Source: Defluviimonas sp. SAOS-178_SWC (GTDB taxonomy: Bacteria > Pseudomonadota > Alphaproteobacteria > Rhodobacterales > Rhodobacteraceae). Taken from it: a stretch of 64,000 nt of DNA. Shown here one piece after another: positions 17,084 through 26,460 of the stretch (positions are counted from its first letter, which is position 1; each line of letters begins with the position of its first letter). The stretch spans positions 2,466,001-2,530,000 of the forward strand of contig NZ_CP156081.1 of assembly GCF_039830135.1 (NCBI RefSeq), in the 5' to 3' direction. Both the position numbers and the translations under genes were made by a program. The notes beneath the pieces are model-generated. The model saw only the letters and a program-made list of their open reading frames with translations. It was not told the DNA's origin and made no database searches.

Positions 17084-19524
17084 AGTTCATCCCCATCCGC
17101 GAGAGCGTCGGCGTCGGGATCGTTGCGGATCCGGGACGGGTCCGTCTCGGCGGCCTCGACGGGCTTCGCCGGCGCCTCGGGCTTCGGCTCCGGCGCCTTG
17201 CCGCGCCCTCCCGGCACAAGCGCCTCGGGATTGCGGATCCAGAGGTCGCGTTGCGCGAACGGAATCTCGATCCCCTCGGCCGCGAAGCGCTCGGCGATCT
17301 GGTGCAGGATCTCGGACTGGACGACCATCTTGAAGTTGACGTCGGACAGGATCGTCCGGATCTCGAAGTTCAGGCTGTCGGCGCCGAACCCCACGAAGAA
17401 CACGTTCGGCGCGGGGTCGACCATGACCAGCGGCTGCGCCTCGGCGATCTCCTTCAGCAGCGTCTCGACCCGGCGGGTATCGGTGCCGTAGGCAACCCCC
17501 ACAGGAATGATCAGCCGGCCCGTCAGGTTCCCGCGCGTGAGGTTCGTCACCACGCCCGAGACGAGATCGGCATTCGGCACGATCACATCCGTGCGGTCAA
17601 AGGTCTCGATCCAGGTCGAGCGCACGGAGATCCCCTTCACCGTGCCGAACTGGCCATTGACCTCGATCATGTCGCCTTCCGAGATCGGCCGTTCGATCAG
17701 GAGGATGATGCCCGACACGAAGTTCTGCACGATGTTCTGCAGGCCGAAACCGATACCGACCGACAGTGCCCCGACGACATACCCGAATACCGAGAGGTCG
17801 ATCCCCGCCCCGGTGATCGCAATAAGCGCGGCAAGGATGATCCCGACATAGCCGATCCCCGAGATCAGCGCGTTCTGCACACCCTTGTCGAGCTTCGTGC
17901 GCGGCAGGATCGCCGACTTCAATGCCCCCTGCGCCAGCCGGGTGATCGTGTAGCCGATCGCAAAGATGATGAGGAATGTAACGAGAACCGCGGGCGACAG
18001 CCTCGTATCGCCGATGGCAACGCCTTCGCTGAACCGCGTCCACGCCTCGGAAAGATCGGTGACCCTCGCGCCCCAGATCAGCGCGAAGAGCGGCACCGCG
18101 AGGATCGTCAGGAGAAAGCCGAAGAGGACCGGCAGCAGGGCCTCCCGCCCTTCCTCGCCGGATTGGGTGGCGACGAGGTAGATATCGGTCGCGAAGCGCT
18201 GCAAGAGCACGATCATTCCAACGAGACCGAGCGAGGACACGGTCGGCCAGATCAGCGCGTTCGCCGCCGCGACATATCCGATGACCGCGAGGAGCGGCGC
18301 GAGGATCGACACCGCCATCACGGCCATGCCGATCGTGCCGACGATGCGATCCCGGAATTCCGCGGCGGCAATGCGCGCGCCAGCCTCATGGCGCGGGCGA
18401 AGAAGCTGGCCGAGGCGGAAGAGGAAGATCGCGAGGATCAAGACAAGGGGCGCCGCCCAGACGGCCTGCGCCGCCATCGACAGGGGCGGCCGCACCTCGG
18501 TGATGAAGGCGCGGCGGAAGGCTTCCAGGGCCAACATGAGCGCGATCATGTTGACGTGGAACCGCGCCTCGGCCGGGCGGGCGGACAAGGGCGCGCCAAT
18601 GCCGTCGACACGGAAGAGCCAGCCACCGATCCAGCGCGCCGTGAAGAACGAGAAGGCCGCCGTCGGCAGCGCCGAGATCAGGGCGCCCGAGCGCAGGCCG
18701 GTCATGCCGGTCGCCTTGATCGCCGCAACCAGAAGGATCATGCCGCCGACCGGCACGATCACCTGTCCGAGCGACAGGATCGCGGCGGCGATATCGCGGC
18801 CCTTCAAGGAGGCACCGCTCTGGAGCCGGAGCGAAAGCCGCTCGATGAAGATCGGACCGCGCAGGAGAAGAACGCCGGCGATGGCGAGGAGGAGAACGAT
18901 CACGGGAAGGTTGTTCTTCAGTTCCGTCCGCCGCGCCGGGTTCTTCCAGGCGTCCACGGTTTCGGTCCAAAGCGTCTTGGTGCCTTGCGTCAGCACGGCC
19001 CATCCGGCCGGCCAGTTGCTCGGGTTGACCGGTGTCGGCGACAGCCTGAGAAGCTCGCTCGCTTGCCGCGCGCGGACGCGGGCGTCGATCTGGCGGATCA
19101 GCCCGTCCGCCCGGCTGCGGGCCTCGACGGCGGTGATCCCCGGGGCCTGGAGCTTGGCCAGCTGATCGTTCAGGGCCTTTCGCCGGTCGGCGATTTCCGG
19201 CGCGTCCGGCTTGTCCTCGGACGGTGCGGGGCCGAGCGAGGAGATCTGGCCCTTGACCGTCTCGATCTGTGCCGCATTGGCATTCTGCGCCTGCGTGAAC
19301 TTGGCGCGCCAGTCGACGATGTCGCTTCGGACCTTTTCCAGCGCGTCCGTGCTTGCACGGTCGGACGCCAGCGCCTCCTCCGCGCGTTTCGCGACCTGTT
19401 CCCAGGCCTTGTAGTCCGGCTCCTGAACGTCCTGCGCCGCGACCGCGAGCGGCGTCAGCACCAGCGGCAGCGCCGGCACAAGGCCGAGGCAGAGGGCGAG
19501 GAGAAGTCCGCGAAGCGCCCGCAT
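17080..19524 (-). CDS. DUF3772/MscS-family mechanosensitive channel
   Basis: An 814-residue membrane protein. The ATG at 19,522-19,524 shares its A with the cysK stop (TGATG) and begins a signal peptide MRALRGLLLALCLGLVPA. A periplasmic coiled-coil-like region follows (about 30-200, DUF3772-like), then many hydrophobic helices. The conserved MscS core is at about 590-760, with GYVVGALSVGIGFGLQNIV, FVSGIILLIERP and VNGQFGTVKGISVRSTWIE. The C-terminal tail is acidic and Pro-rich. This architecture belongs to large MscS-type channels that release solutes under hypo-osmotic stress. An in-frame extension upstream to 19,800 lies inside cysK and is rejected. Confidence 0.88.
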   Translation of the reverse strand: MRALRGLLLALCLGLVPALPLVLTPLAVAAQDVQEPDYKAWEQVAKRAEEALASDRASTDALEKVRSDIVDWRAKFTQAQNANAAQIETVKGQISSLGPAPSEDKPDAPEIADRRKALNDQLAKLQAPGITAVEARSRADGLIRQIDARVRARQASELLRLSPTPVNPSNWPAGWAVLTQGTKTLWTETVDAWKNPARRTELKNNLPVIVLLLAIAGVLLLRGPIFIERLSLRLQSGASLKGRDIAAAILSLGQVIVPVGGMILLVAAIKATGMTGLRSGALISALPTAAFSFFTARWIGGWLFRVDGIGAPLSARPAEARFHVNMIALMLALEAFRRAFITEVRPPLSMAAQAVWAAPLVLILAIFLFRLGQLLRPRHEAGARIAAAEFRDRIVGTIGMAVMAVSILAPLLAVIGYVAAANALIWPTVSSLGLVGMIVLLQRFATDIYLVATQSGEEGREALLPVLFGFLLTILAVPLFALIWGARVTDLSEAWTRFSEGVAIGDTRLSPAVLVTFLIIFAIGYTITRLAQGALKSAILPRTKLDKGVQNALISGIGYVGIILAALIAITGAGIDLSVFGYVVGALSVGIGFGLQNIVQNFVSGIILLIERPISEGDMIEVNGQFGTVKGISVRSTWIETFDRTDVIVPNADLVSGVVTNLTRGNLTGRLIIPVGVAYGTDTRRVETLLKEIAEAQPLVMVDPAPNVFFVGFGADSLNFEIRTILSDVNFKMVVQSEILHQIAERFAAEGIEIPFAQRDLWIRNPEALVPGGRGKAPEPKPEAPAKPVEAAETDPSRIRNDPDADALADGDEL

Positions 19525-20555
19525 CAGTCGACGAACGCGCTCGGCACCGCGCGCGGCGCCCTGGCGAGCCAGTCCGGCACCGGCAGGCCCTTGGCCTTCA
19601 GGAAGTCCGGGTTGAAGAGCTTCGACTGATAGCGCGTTCCATAGTCGCAAAGCGGCGTGACGATCGTGTGCCCCGGCCCCATTTCCAGCGCCATGCGGAT
19701 TGCGCCGGCGATATTGATCCCGGTCGAGCCGCCCATGCAGAGCCCCTCCTCGACGAGAAGGTCGAAGACGATGGGCAGCGCCTCGGAATCGGGAATGCAC
19801 CAGGCCATGTCCGGCGTGATCCCTTCGAGGTTGGCGGTGATCCGCCCCTGCCCGATGCCCTCGGTGATCGAAGAGCCTTCGGCTTTCAGCTCGCCGGTCG
19901 TGTAATAGCTGAACAGCGCCGCGCCCTCGGGATCGGCAAGGCCGATCTTCACGCCCTTCGGCTGCAAGGCCATCGCGACACCGGCAAGCGTGCCGCCGGA
20001 CCCGACGGCCGAGACAAAGCCGTCAACCTTGCCACCGGTCTGTTCCCAGATCTCCGGCGCCGTCGTCTCGATATGCGCCTGGCGGTTGGCGACATTGTCG
20101 AACTGATTGGCCCAGATCGCGCCGTTTGGTTCGGTTTGTGCAAGCATTTCGGCAAGGCGGCCCGAATATCGCACGTAATTGTTCGGATTCTTATAGGGCG
20201 CAGCCGGCACCTGAACCAGATCGGCCCCTGCGAGACGCAGCATGTCCTTCTTTTCCTGGCTCTGGGTCTCGGGAATCACGATCACCGTCTTGAACCCCAT
20301 CGACGCGCCGACGAGCGCGAGACCGATACCGGTATTCCCCGCCGTGCCCTCGACGATGGTGCCACCGGGTTTCAGAAGCCCCTTCGCCATCGCGTCACGA
20401 ATGATGAACAGCGCGGCGCGGTCCTTGACCGACTGGCCGGGATTCATGAATTCCGCCTTGCCGAGGATCTCGCAGCCGGTGATCTCGCTGGCCTTGCGCA
20501 GCCGGATCAGCGGCGTCTTGCCAACGGCATCGGCGAGGTCACTGTAAACACGCAT
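19524..20555 (-). CDS. cysK: Cysteine synthase A (O-acetylserine sulfhydrylase)
   Basis: A 343-residue PLP enzyme making cysteine from O-acetylserine and sulfide. The PLP lysine is in NPGQSVKDRAA, the substrate loop in EGTAGNTGIG, and the phosphate-binding glycines in GSGGTLAG. An AGGAGG ribosome binding site precedes the ATG at 20,555; the frame extends further upstream but without this signal. It overlaps the channel gene by one base and follows the Nudix gene by 50 bases. Confidence 0.93.
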   Translation of the reverse strand: MRVYSDLADAVGKTPLIRLRKASEITGCEILGKAEFMNPGQSVKDRAALFIIRDAMAKGLLKPGGTIVEGTAGNTGIGLALVGASMGFKTVIVIPETQSQEKKDMLRLAGADLVQVPAAPYKNPNNYVRYSGRLAEMLAQTEPNGAIWANQFDNVANRQAHIETTAPEIWEQTGGKVDGFVSAVGSGGTLAGVAMALQPKGVKIGLADPEGAALFSYYTTGELKAEGSSITEGIGQGRITANLEGITPDMAWCIPDSEALPIVFDLLVEEGLCMGGSTGINIAGAIRMALEMGPGHTIVTPLCDYGTRYQSKLFNPDFLKAKGLPVPDWLARAPRAVPSAFVD

Positions 20556-20605
20556 CTGGATCCTCCTGTCGCCCGTCCCATTCCTAGGACGCGGGCCGTC
20601 CGACC

Positions 20606-21730
20606 TCAAGCCCCGGCTTCGGCGCGCAGCCGCGCCCGGTTGCGGTCGAGCCAGTAGGCCAACACGATCAGCGGGCCGGTATTCACCTCGCCCGTCTCGA
20701 CCATCTCCATCAGCCGCTCGAAGGGCAGGACATGGGCGCGGATATCCTCGGCCTCGGTCAGGAGACCGCCGAGACCGGCGGCGTCGTCCGGCAGATCGGC
20801 AAGGCCGATATAGGTATAGAGATATTCGCCCATCGCCGCCGGTGAGGGATAGTGGTTCGACGCCGGCAAAAGCGCGTGGAGGGCAAGCCCCGCCTCCTCC
20901 TCCGCCTCGCGCCGCGCCGTCTCCTCAGGGGTCTCGCCCGCATCGACCCGACCGGCCGGCGCCTCCAGAAGCCAGGCGCACCGGTCGCCGCGGGCATGCG
21001 GCCCCATGCGGAACTGTTCGATCAGCAGGACCCGGTCGCGGACCGGATCATAGGGCAGCACGACGGTCGCGTCGCCGCAGAGGAAGACGCCGCGATTGAC
21101 CTCGGGGCTCATGGTGCCGTCGAAGCGGCGGAAGCGAAGGTCAAACTCCTCGACGGCGAAATAGTTCGCGTAGACTTGCCGCACCCGCGTCTCGGCAACG
21201 TCGTCCGGCGCGGGCCGACGACGGGTCGTCAGCCTGGTCGCCTCGTGCCCGGCCCGGACCCGCGCCCCGCCGCGCATCAGCATCATGCCGTAGCGTGCCC
21301 AGAGCCGCTCGGCCGGCACGACCCCCATCTGGCGCATGAAATCGCCGGCTGTCGCCACCGCGATCTCGCCCCAGCGGGCGACCCAGTCGGATAGTGACCA
21401 CGCCGCGCCAGGCTCCCAGCGACCGGGTTCCGGGAAATAGGCCCGCGCGCGACGCGGCCCCTCCGCTGTCTCGATCGTCATCTCGCGGGTGACGAAGGCG
21501 AACCCCGCCTCGTAGAAATCGAGGCGCGCGACATCGGCCTCGCTGAGACCGGGCACCCAAAGTCCGTCCGCCCCGGCGCCCCCTTGCCCGATCATCGGGA
21601 ACGCCCCGTCGGCGGCCCAGGCGACGGAATGATCCGGCAAGCATGCCGGCACCACCCGAACCTCGCGGCCCAGAACCACGCGCAGAAGCGGCGGGTGGCA
21701 GAGCGACCCGTAGAAGAAGAAATCGGTCAA
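20606..21730 (-). CDS. Gamma-glutamylcyclotransferase-like / Nudix hydrolase fusion
   Basis: A two-domain protein of about 374 residues. The N-terminal 150 residues are an AIG2/GGCT-like domain, beginning with FFFYGSLCHPPLL and including LDFYEAGFAFVTREM. The C-terminal part is a Nudix hydrolase of the ADP-ribose pyrophosphatase type, with GRVDAGETPEETARREAEEE and then AGL completing the Nudix box and an upstream substrate loop VLLIEQFRMG. The TTG at 21,730 is chosen because the GGCT domain starts immediately and the upstream trgA stop is four bases before it; a longer frame to 21,796 would overlap trgA by 60 bases. It is likely to hydrolyse a nucleoside diphosphate derivative; the GGCT substrate is unknown. 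Confidence 0.83.
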   Translation of the reverse strand: MTDFFFYGSLCHPPLLRVVLGREVRVVPACLPDHSVAWAADGAFPMIGQGGAGADGLWVPGLSEADVARLDFYEAGFAFVTREMTIETAEGPRRARAYFPEPGRWEPGAAWSLSDWVARWGEIAVATAGDFMRQMGVVPAERLWARYGMMLMRGGARVRAGHEATRLTTRRRPAPDDVAETRVRQVYANYFAVEEFDLRFRRFDGTMSPEVNRGVFLCGDATVVLPYDPVRDRVLLIEQFRMGPHARGDRCAWLLEAPAGRVDAGETPEETARREAEEEAGLALHALLPASNHYPSPAAMGEYLYTYIGLADLPDDAAGLGGLLTEAEDIRAHVLPFERLMEMVETGEVNTGPLIVLAYWLDRNRARLRAEAGA

Positions 21731-21734
21731 GGGT

Positions 21735-22175
21735 CTATTTCCAGCGCCGCGCCGCCCATTCGGACAAAAGCCCGGCAAGCGCGCCGCCAAGGACAAGAAC
21801 CGCGATCACGTCCCAGGCGATCATCGTCAGAAAGAAATCGATCGCCAGTTCGAAGATCCCGACGACCGCCTCCATCGGCCCCTTGTAGGCCGGCCGGAAC
21901 GCGAGAAGGAACATCTCGTAGGTGGAGAAGATGATCAACGCCATCCCGACCATCACGGCAGAGGTCTTCAACCCGGAATTCACCGCCTGCCAGTTGCCGT
22001 GCCCGGCTTCCGGCCCCATGACTCGCCAGCCTGCGACAAGTCCGATCAGCGCCGAGACAAAGGAGAAATAGCCGAACTTCGTGCCCTCGGGCATGTGCGG
22101 CTTGAAGATTTCGGCCGTGAAAAAGGCCAGCACCGCGAAAGCGAAGGCGGCGAAGAGCTTGGCTGCCGTGGGCAC
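21735..22175 (-). CDS. trgA: TrgA-family membrane protein
   Basis: A 146-residue protein with four hydrophobic segments. The GTG at 22,175 gives the family start VPTAAKLFAAF, with PEGTKFGYFS, LIGLVAGWRVMG and STYEM matching the TrgA family, named for tellurite resistance in Rhodobacter. It overlaps the cfa stop (TAGTG), so translation is probably coupled. The frame extends upstream to 22,265 only by running into cfa. The molecular function is unknown; the name does not prove tellurite resistance here. Confidence 0.78.
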   Translation of the reverse strand: MPTAAKLFAAFAFAVLAFFTAEIFKPHMPEGTKFGYFSFVSALIGLVAGWRVMGPEAGHGNWQAVNSGLKTSAVMVGMALIIFSTYEMFLLAFRPAYKGPMEAVVGIFELAIDFFLTMIAWDVIAVLVLGGALAGLLSEWAARRWK

Positions 22176-23389
22176 TAGACTGCTGGCCTCGTAACGGTGA
22201 TCTGCGTTACGTCGCAGTTTCCGCCGTGAAACGCCCCGGCGCAAGAGGTCAGATAGAAATTCCACATGCGCTGGAAACGGGTATCGAAGCCGAGCGAGGC
22301 GACCTCGTCCCAGCGCTCGTTGAAAACGTCGTGCCAGCGCCTGAGCGTCTGGCTGTAGCTCTCGCCGAACTCGAAGGATCCGACAAGGCCGAGGCCCGCC
22401 CGGCTGATTTCGGCCCTGAGCGCGGATGGCGATGGCAACATGCCGCCGGGAAAGATGTATTTCTGAATGAAGTCAACGCCTTTCCGGTAGATCTCAAAGC
22501 GTTTTTCCTGCAAGGTGATGATCTGCAACGTCGCATTCCGGCCGGGCTTCAGCCGCTCGCGCAGCGTCTCGAAATAGACCGGCCAGTACTTTTCGCCCAC
22601 AGCCTCGAACATCTCGATCGAGGCGATCCCGTCGTAGGTTCCTTGCTCGTCGCGGTAGTCCTGCAACTTCAACTCAACCTTGCTGGAGAGCCCTGCCCGC
22701 GCGATCCTGGCCCTGGCATAGGCGAGTTGCTCTTTCGAAATCGTCAGGCCCGTGACTTTAAGGCCACGCTCCTTCGCCGCATATTCGGCAAATCCGCCCC
22801 AGCCGCAGCCGATTTCGAGCACGTGATCGCCGGGTTTGACGCCCATCCGGTCGACGAGCGAGGCATATTTCTCCCTCTGCGCGGCCTCCAGGCTTTCCTG
22901 TCCTGTCCTGAAGAGCGCCGAGGAATAGGTCATGCTCTGATCGAGCCAGAGCGCATAGAAGTCGTTACCGAGGTCGTAGTGATAAGAGATGTTGCGCTTC
23001 GCCTGCCGGCGCGAATTGGACTTGAGCAGATGACGCATCCGTTCGTAGGCGCGAACGAAGGCCATTCCCGGGAAACCGTCGTAGATACTCTCATTATCCG
23101 CGTGGACGAGGTCCATGAAGGCTTGCAGGTCGGGCGTCGACCAACCGCCTTCCAGATAGGCCTCGCAGAACCCCAGATCGCCTTCGCGGATCAGGCGCGC
23201 GAAGATGTCGTCGTCATGAACCCGGATCTCGCCAACCGGACCGGCGCCAGATCCCTCGGCCCGGAAACGCCGGCCGTCCTGCAAGACGAAATCGAGCCGG
23301 CCGTTCTGAATGCCGCCCGCAATCCGGAAGACCTGCGCGAAGTAGCGCGGCAGGTCGCTCTGGCCGTCGGTGCTGCGCAGGATTTCCAT
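22175..23389 (-). CDS. cfa: Cyclopropane-fatty-acyl-phospholipid synthase-type methyltransferase
   Basis: A 404-residue SAM-dependent enzyme. The SAM motif VLEIGCGWGGFAEYAA is near 165-180, and YHYDLGNDFYALWLD is the family signature before it. Downstream come SIEMFEAVGEKYWPVYF and QKYIFPGGMLPS, both typical of CFA synthases, which methylenate unsaturated acyl chains of membrane lipids. The ATG at 23,389 follows a GGGGGATT ribosome binding site; an in-frame extension to 23,509 would overlap phrB. The gene is 55 bases after phrB and overlaps trgA. Confidence 0.9.
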   Translation of the reverse strand: MEILRSTDGQSDLPRYFAQVFRIAGGIQNGRLDFVLQDGRRFRAEGSGAGPVGEIRVHDDDIFARLIREGDLGFCEAYLEGGWSTPDLQAFMDLVHADNESIYDGFPGMAFVRAYERMRHLLKSNSRRQAKRNISYHYDLGNDFYALWLDQSMTYSSALFRTGQESLEAAQREKYASLVDRMGVKPGDHVLEIGCGWGGFAEYAAKERGLKVTGLTISKEQLAYARARIARAGLSSKVELKLQDYRDEQGTYDGIASIEMFEAVGEKYWPVYFETLRERLKPGRNATLQIITLQEKRFEIYRKGVDFIQKYIFPGGMLPSPSALRAEISRAGLGLVGSFEFGESYSQTLRRWHDVFNERWDEVASLGFDTRFQRMWNFYLTSCAGAFHGGNCDVTQITVTRPAV

Positions 23390-23444
23390 TGCAATCCCCC
23401 TACAACCGGAGCGTAGCCCGCCCATGCGTCTTCGGGCAAGCGGG

Positions 23445-24878
23445 TCATTTCGCGGTTGCAGCATCCCGCGTCGCATAGGCGTCGAGCGCCCGCTTGCGGC
23501 CCACGGCAAGGTCGATCATCCGCGCCGGATAGGGGGAATTCGGCGAAAGCCGCCAGTGCAACGGTGTCGCCTCGAAATAGGCGCGCGCCGTCTCGGGCGG
23601 CTTCTTTTGTCCCTCGGCGATATAGGCACGCCTGTACCCGCCGTCGGGGTCGAACTTCTCGGCCTGGGTTGCGGGATTGAAGATGCGGAAGAACGGCGCC
23701 GCGTCCGGCCCCGACCCGGCCACCCACTGCCAACCCATGGCATTCGCGGCCGGATCCCAGTCGGTCAGGCACTCGGCGAACCAGCGAAGGCCGACCCGCC
23801 AGTCGGTCAAGAGGTGCTTGGTGAGGTAGGATGCCGCGACCATCCGCGCCCGGTTATGCATCCGGCCGGTGACGAACATCTCGCGCATGGCGGCGTCGAC
23901 GAAGGGTTCTCCGGTCAGGCCGCGACGCCAGCGTTCCGCATCCGCGTTGTCGCCCCGCCAGGGAAAGTTGTCCCAGTCCGCGCGCCAGTTGCGGCGGTCC
24001 ATGTCCGGCGCGTGGTACATGAGATGCCAGGCGAACTCGCGCCAGCCAAGCTCCGACAGGAACTTTTCGGCGCCCGCAACGCCGTCATCGCGGGCCGCCA
24101 TCGCCGCCTGCCAAATCGTACGCGGCGATATCTCGCCCCAGGCGAGGTGCTCCGACAGGCCCGACGTGGCGTCCCGCATCGGATAGTCGCGATCCGTCCC
24201 GTAGCGGGAAAGCTTATCATGAAGAAAGGCATCGAGCCGTGCCCGGGCCGCGACCTCCCCGACCGAGGCAAAGCGCCCGACGACCGCCGCCCCGCGTTTC
24301 ATCGCCGTCCCCATCGCCCAGTCCGCAAGGCTTTCTGACCCCGGCCAGGCCCCAGGTGGCGGGAGCCGCGTCGGTGCGCGGTCCGGTCCGCCCGGATCGC
24401 GTCCGCGCACCGCGCGCCAGAACGGCGTGTAAACGCTGTAGGGCCGGCCCTGCCCCGTCTCGACGGTCCAGGGTTCGAAAAGTACGGCACCGGGGAAGCT
24501 CCGAGCCCCGATCCCCGCCGCGCCAAGAGTCGCCTTGACCTCCCGGTCGCGCGCGACAGAATCCCGGTCGTAGCCGCGCGTCCAGTGGACCGAACCTGCC
24601 CCGGTCTCGGCCACCAGCGCCCGCAGCACGTCAAGGGCCGGGCCCCGCCGCAACACAAGCCGCGACCCGATCACCTCAAGCGTCCGGGCGAACGCCGCCA
24701 CGCCCTCGCCCAGCCGCCATTTCGCCGCGGCGCCGAGCGTCTCGACCGTTTCGTCATGGACGAAGACCGGGATGACCGGCCGCCCCGTCGCCACCGCCGC
24801 CACCAGCGCCGGATGATCCGCAAGCCGCAGGTCGCGCCGGAACCAGAGGATGACCGCTGCGTGCTCCTCAACTGTCAT
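23445..24878 (-). CDS. phrB: Deoxyribodipyrimidine photolyase
   Basis: A 477-residue flavoprotein that repairs UV-induced pyrimidine dimers using light. The N-terminal antenna domain starts ILWFRRDLRLADHPAL. The FAD-binding domain has SRYGTDRDYP, LSEHLAWGEISPR, ELGWREFAWHLM, NFPWRGD and DAAMREMFVTGRMHNRAR. The tryptophan-rich NAMGWQWVAGSG and FNPATQAEKFDP complete the class I CPD photolyase pattern. It heads the minus-strand run phrB-cfa-trgA-Nudix-cysK-mscS-alaX. Confidence 0.95.
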   Translation of the reverse strand: MTVEEHAAVILWFRRDLRLADHPALVAAVATGRPVIPVFVHDETVETLGAAAKWRLGEGVAAFARTLEVIGSRLVLRRGPALDVLRALVAETGAGSVHWTRGYDRDSVARDREVKATLGAAGIGARSFPGAVLFEPWTVETGQGRPYSVYTPFWRAVRGRDPGGPDRAPTRLPPPGAWPGSESLADWAMGTAMKRGAAVVGRFASVGEVAARARLDAFLHDKLSRYGTDRDYPMRDATSGLSEHLAWGEISPRTIWQAAMAARDDGVAGAEKFLSELGWREFAWHLMYHAPDMDRRNWRADWDNFPWRGDNADAERWRRGLTGEPFVDAAMREMFVTGRMHNRARMVAASYLTKHLLTDWRVGLRWFAECLTDWDPAANAMGWQWVAGSGPDAAPFFRIFNPATQAEKFDPDGGYRRAYIAEGQKKPPETARAYFEATPLHWRLSPNSPYPARMIDLAVGRKRALDAYATRDAATAK

Positions 24879-24885
24879 CGTGGTT

Positions 24886-24922
24886 AAAATACCTCCAGGG
24901 CGCGCGGCGGGCGCCCCTGACC
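24886..24922 (-). repeat. Rhodobacteraceae-type intergenic palindromic repeat, copy 1
   Basis: Read on the minus strand, a GC-rich inverted stretch (GGGGCGCCCGCCGCGCGCCC) is followed by TGGAGGTATTTT. The same arrangement, a GC palindrome then GGAGTATTT, recurs at 61,017-61,070. From memory such elements are scattered between genes in Rhodobacteraceae; copy number was not counted. Confidence 0.45.
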
Positions 24923-24933
24923 GCGCACCGCTC

Positions 24934-26160
24934 TCACAGCACCCGTTCCAGCGCGCCGATCAGCCTCGCGACGTCCTCGGCCGAGGTATAATGCACCATC
25001 GACAGCCGCAGCACCCCGACCGCCGGGTCGATCCCCATCGCTGTAAGCGGCCGGACGGCATAGAAATCGCCCGCCCAGCAATTGATCCCGTGTTCCGCCA
25101 GGGCAACCGAAACCGGCTCCGCCGCACGGCCGAGATCCACCGCCACCGTCGGCGCCCGCGCCCCGGCATCGCGAGGGCCGATCAGCCGGACATCGTTACG
25201 CGCCGCGAGGTAGTCGAGAAGCGGCTGGCAAACCGCCACCTCCTGCGCCCGCATGAGATCGTGCACCGCCGCCGCGCGCTTCGCCGCATCCGGCTCCGGG
25301 GCGAAGTGATGGGCGTGGAGCGCGTCGAAATAATCCGCGATCCCGGCAGAGGCCGCGACCTGCGCGTGGTCGGGCCCCGCGGGCGTGAAGCGCTTGTAAA
25401 GCGTGTCGCCGTTGAAGCAATGACCCTGATTGGGCAGTGCCATTCCCAGTTCCTCGCGGATCGCCATGATCCCCTGATGCGGCCCGTAAGTCTTGTAGGC
25501 CGAGAAGAGATAGATGTCGGCGCCGAGCGCGCCCACATCCGGTATCCCGTGCGGCGCATAACTCACCCCGTCGACGCAGGCTGCGGCTCCGGCGGCATGG
25601 GCCATCGCCACGATCCCGGCCACCGGGTTGATCTCGGCCACCACGTTCGAGCAATGCGGAAAGCAGACGAGCCGGACCCGGCCGTCCGCCAGCAAAGGCC
25701 CGAGCCTGTCCGGGTCGAGATGCCCGGTCGCCGGGTCGATCGTCCACTCCCGAACCTCGACCCCGTCTTCCGCCAGTCGCCGCCAGGGTCCGGAATTCGC
25801 CTCGTGATCCTGATCGGTGACAACGATCGCCTCGCCGGGTTTCAGCCAGCGGCGCACCGCCTGCGCGAGAACGTAGGCATTTTGCGTCGTGGACGGGCCG
25901 AAGCTCAATTCATGCGTCTTCACCCCCATCATCGCGGCCAGCCGCGCCCGGGCCTCGTCCATTTCGGCTCCGCCCGCCTCGGCCGCCGCGTAGGGCGCAT
26001 AGGGTTGAACCTTCCGCTCCCGGTAGAACCGCGTCAGCCGGTCGATCACCTGACCGCAGGCATAGGAGCCGCCGGCATTCTCGAAGAACGCCTTGTCGGC
26101 GAGCTCCGGCACCGAAAACGCTGGAAACTGGCGACGAGCGAAACCGAGATCTAGCTGCAT
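24934..26160 (-). CDS. Cysteine desulfurase-like class V aminotransferase
   Basis: A 408-residue PLP enzyme. The likely PLP lysine is in LFSAYKTYGPHQG; VDGVSYAPHGIPDV and FGPSTTQNAYVLAQ are further fold-type I signatures. The sequence matches the cysteine-desulfurase-like branch (VNY family) more than IscS or SufS, and the SufS-type RAGxHC motif is replaced by INCWAGDFYA, so the true substrate is uncertain. GAGGGG lies before the ATG at 26,160; the frame extends to 26,244 without a better start. It is transcribed away from usp. Confidence 0.78.
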   Translation of the reverse strand: MQLDLGFARRQFPAFSVPELADKAFFENAGGSYACGQVIDRLTRFYRERKVQPYAPYAAAEAGGAEMDEARARLAAMMGVKTHELSFGPSTTQNAYVLAQAVRRWLKPGEAIVVTDQDHEANSGPWRRLAEDGVEVREWTIDPATGHLDPDRLGPLLADGRVRLVCFPHCSNVVAEINPVAGIVAMAHAAGAAACVDGVSYAPHGIPDVGALGADIYLFSAYKTYGPHQGIMAIREELGMALPNQGHCFNGDTLYKRFTPAGPDHAQVAASAGIADYFDALHAHHFAPEPDAAKRAAAVHDLMRAQEVAVCQPLLDYLAARNDVRLIGPRDAGARAPTVAVDLGRAAEPVSVALAEHGINCWAGDFYAVRPLTAMGIDPAVGVLRLSMVHYTSAEDVARLIGALERVL

Positions 26161-26460
26161 GAACCCCTCATTGACATCTGCCCGGCCACCCTGCCCCGGC
26201 GCGACGCGGGCCGCAATGGCAAGCGCCCGGTCCGGCTCCGGCAAACGAAGACGCGCGCCGCGCGACCTTGATCCAAATGCGACCTTTTATGACGCAAACG
26301 GACATCGTATGATCGCAAACAGTCCCGACACGGTGCGGCGGGGGCCGCATGGTCCGGTTACGCCATCCGGCCGCACCGGCGCTTCCGGTCCGACCGCCCC
26401 GATCATCGGGCCCTGCCGTCGCCACGGCGGCGCCCGTCACACCCGAGGAAGGAGGACCGC

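Noticed and set aside
16202-19629. Very long plus-strand reading frames opposite alaX and mscS
   Set aside because: They are Arg/Asp/Gly-rich antisense shadows of GC-rich genes; the minus-strand frames carry clear family motifs.
26250-26300. Possible FNR/FnrL box (TTGAT-CCAA-ATGCG) between the PLP enzyme and usp
   Set aside because: Only the left half fits TTGAT-N4-ATCAA; the right half matches two of five bases.
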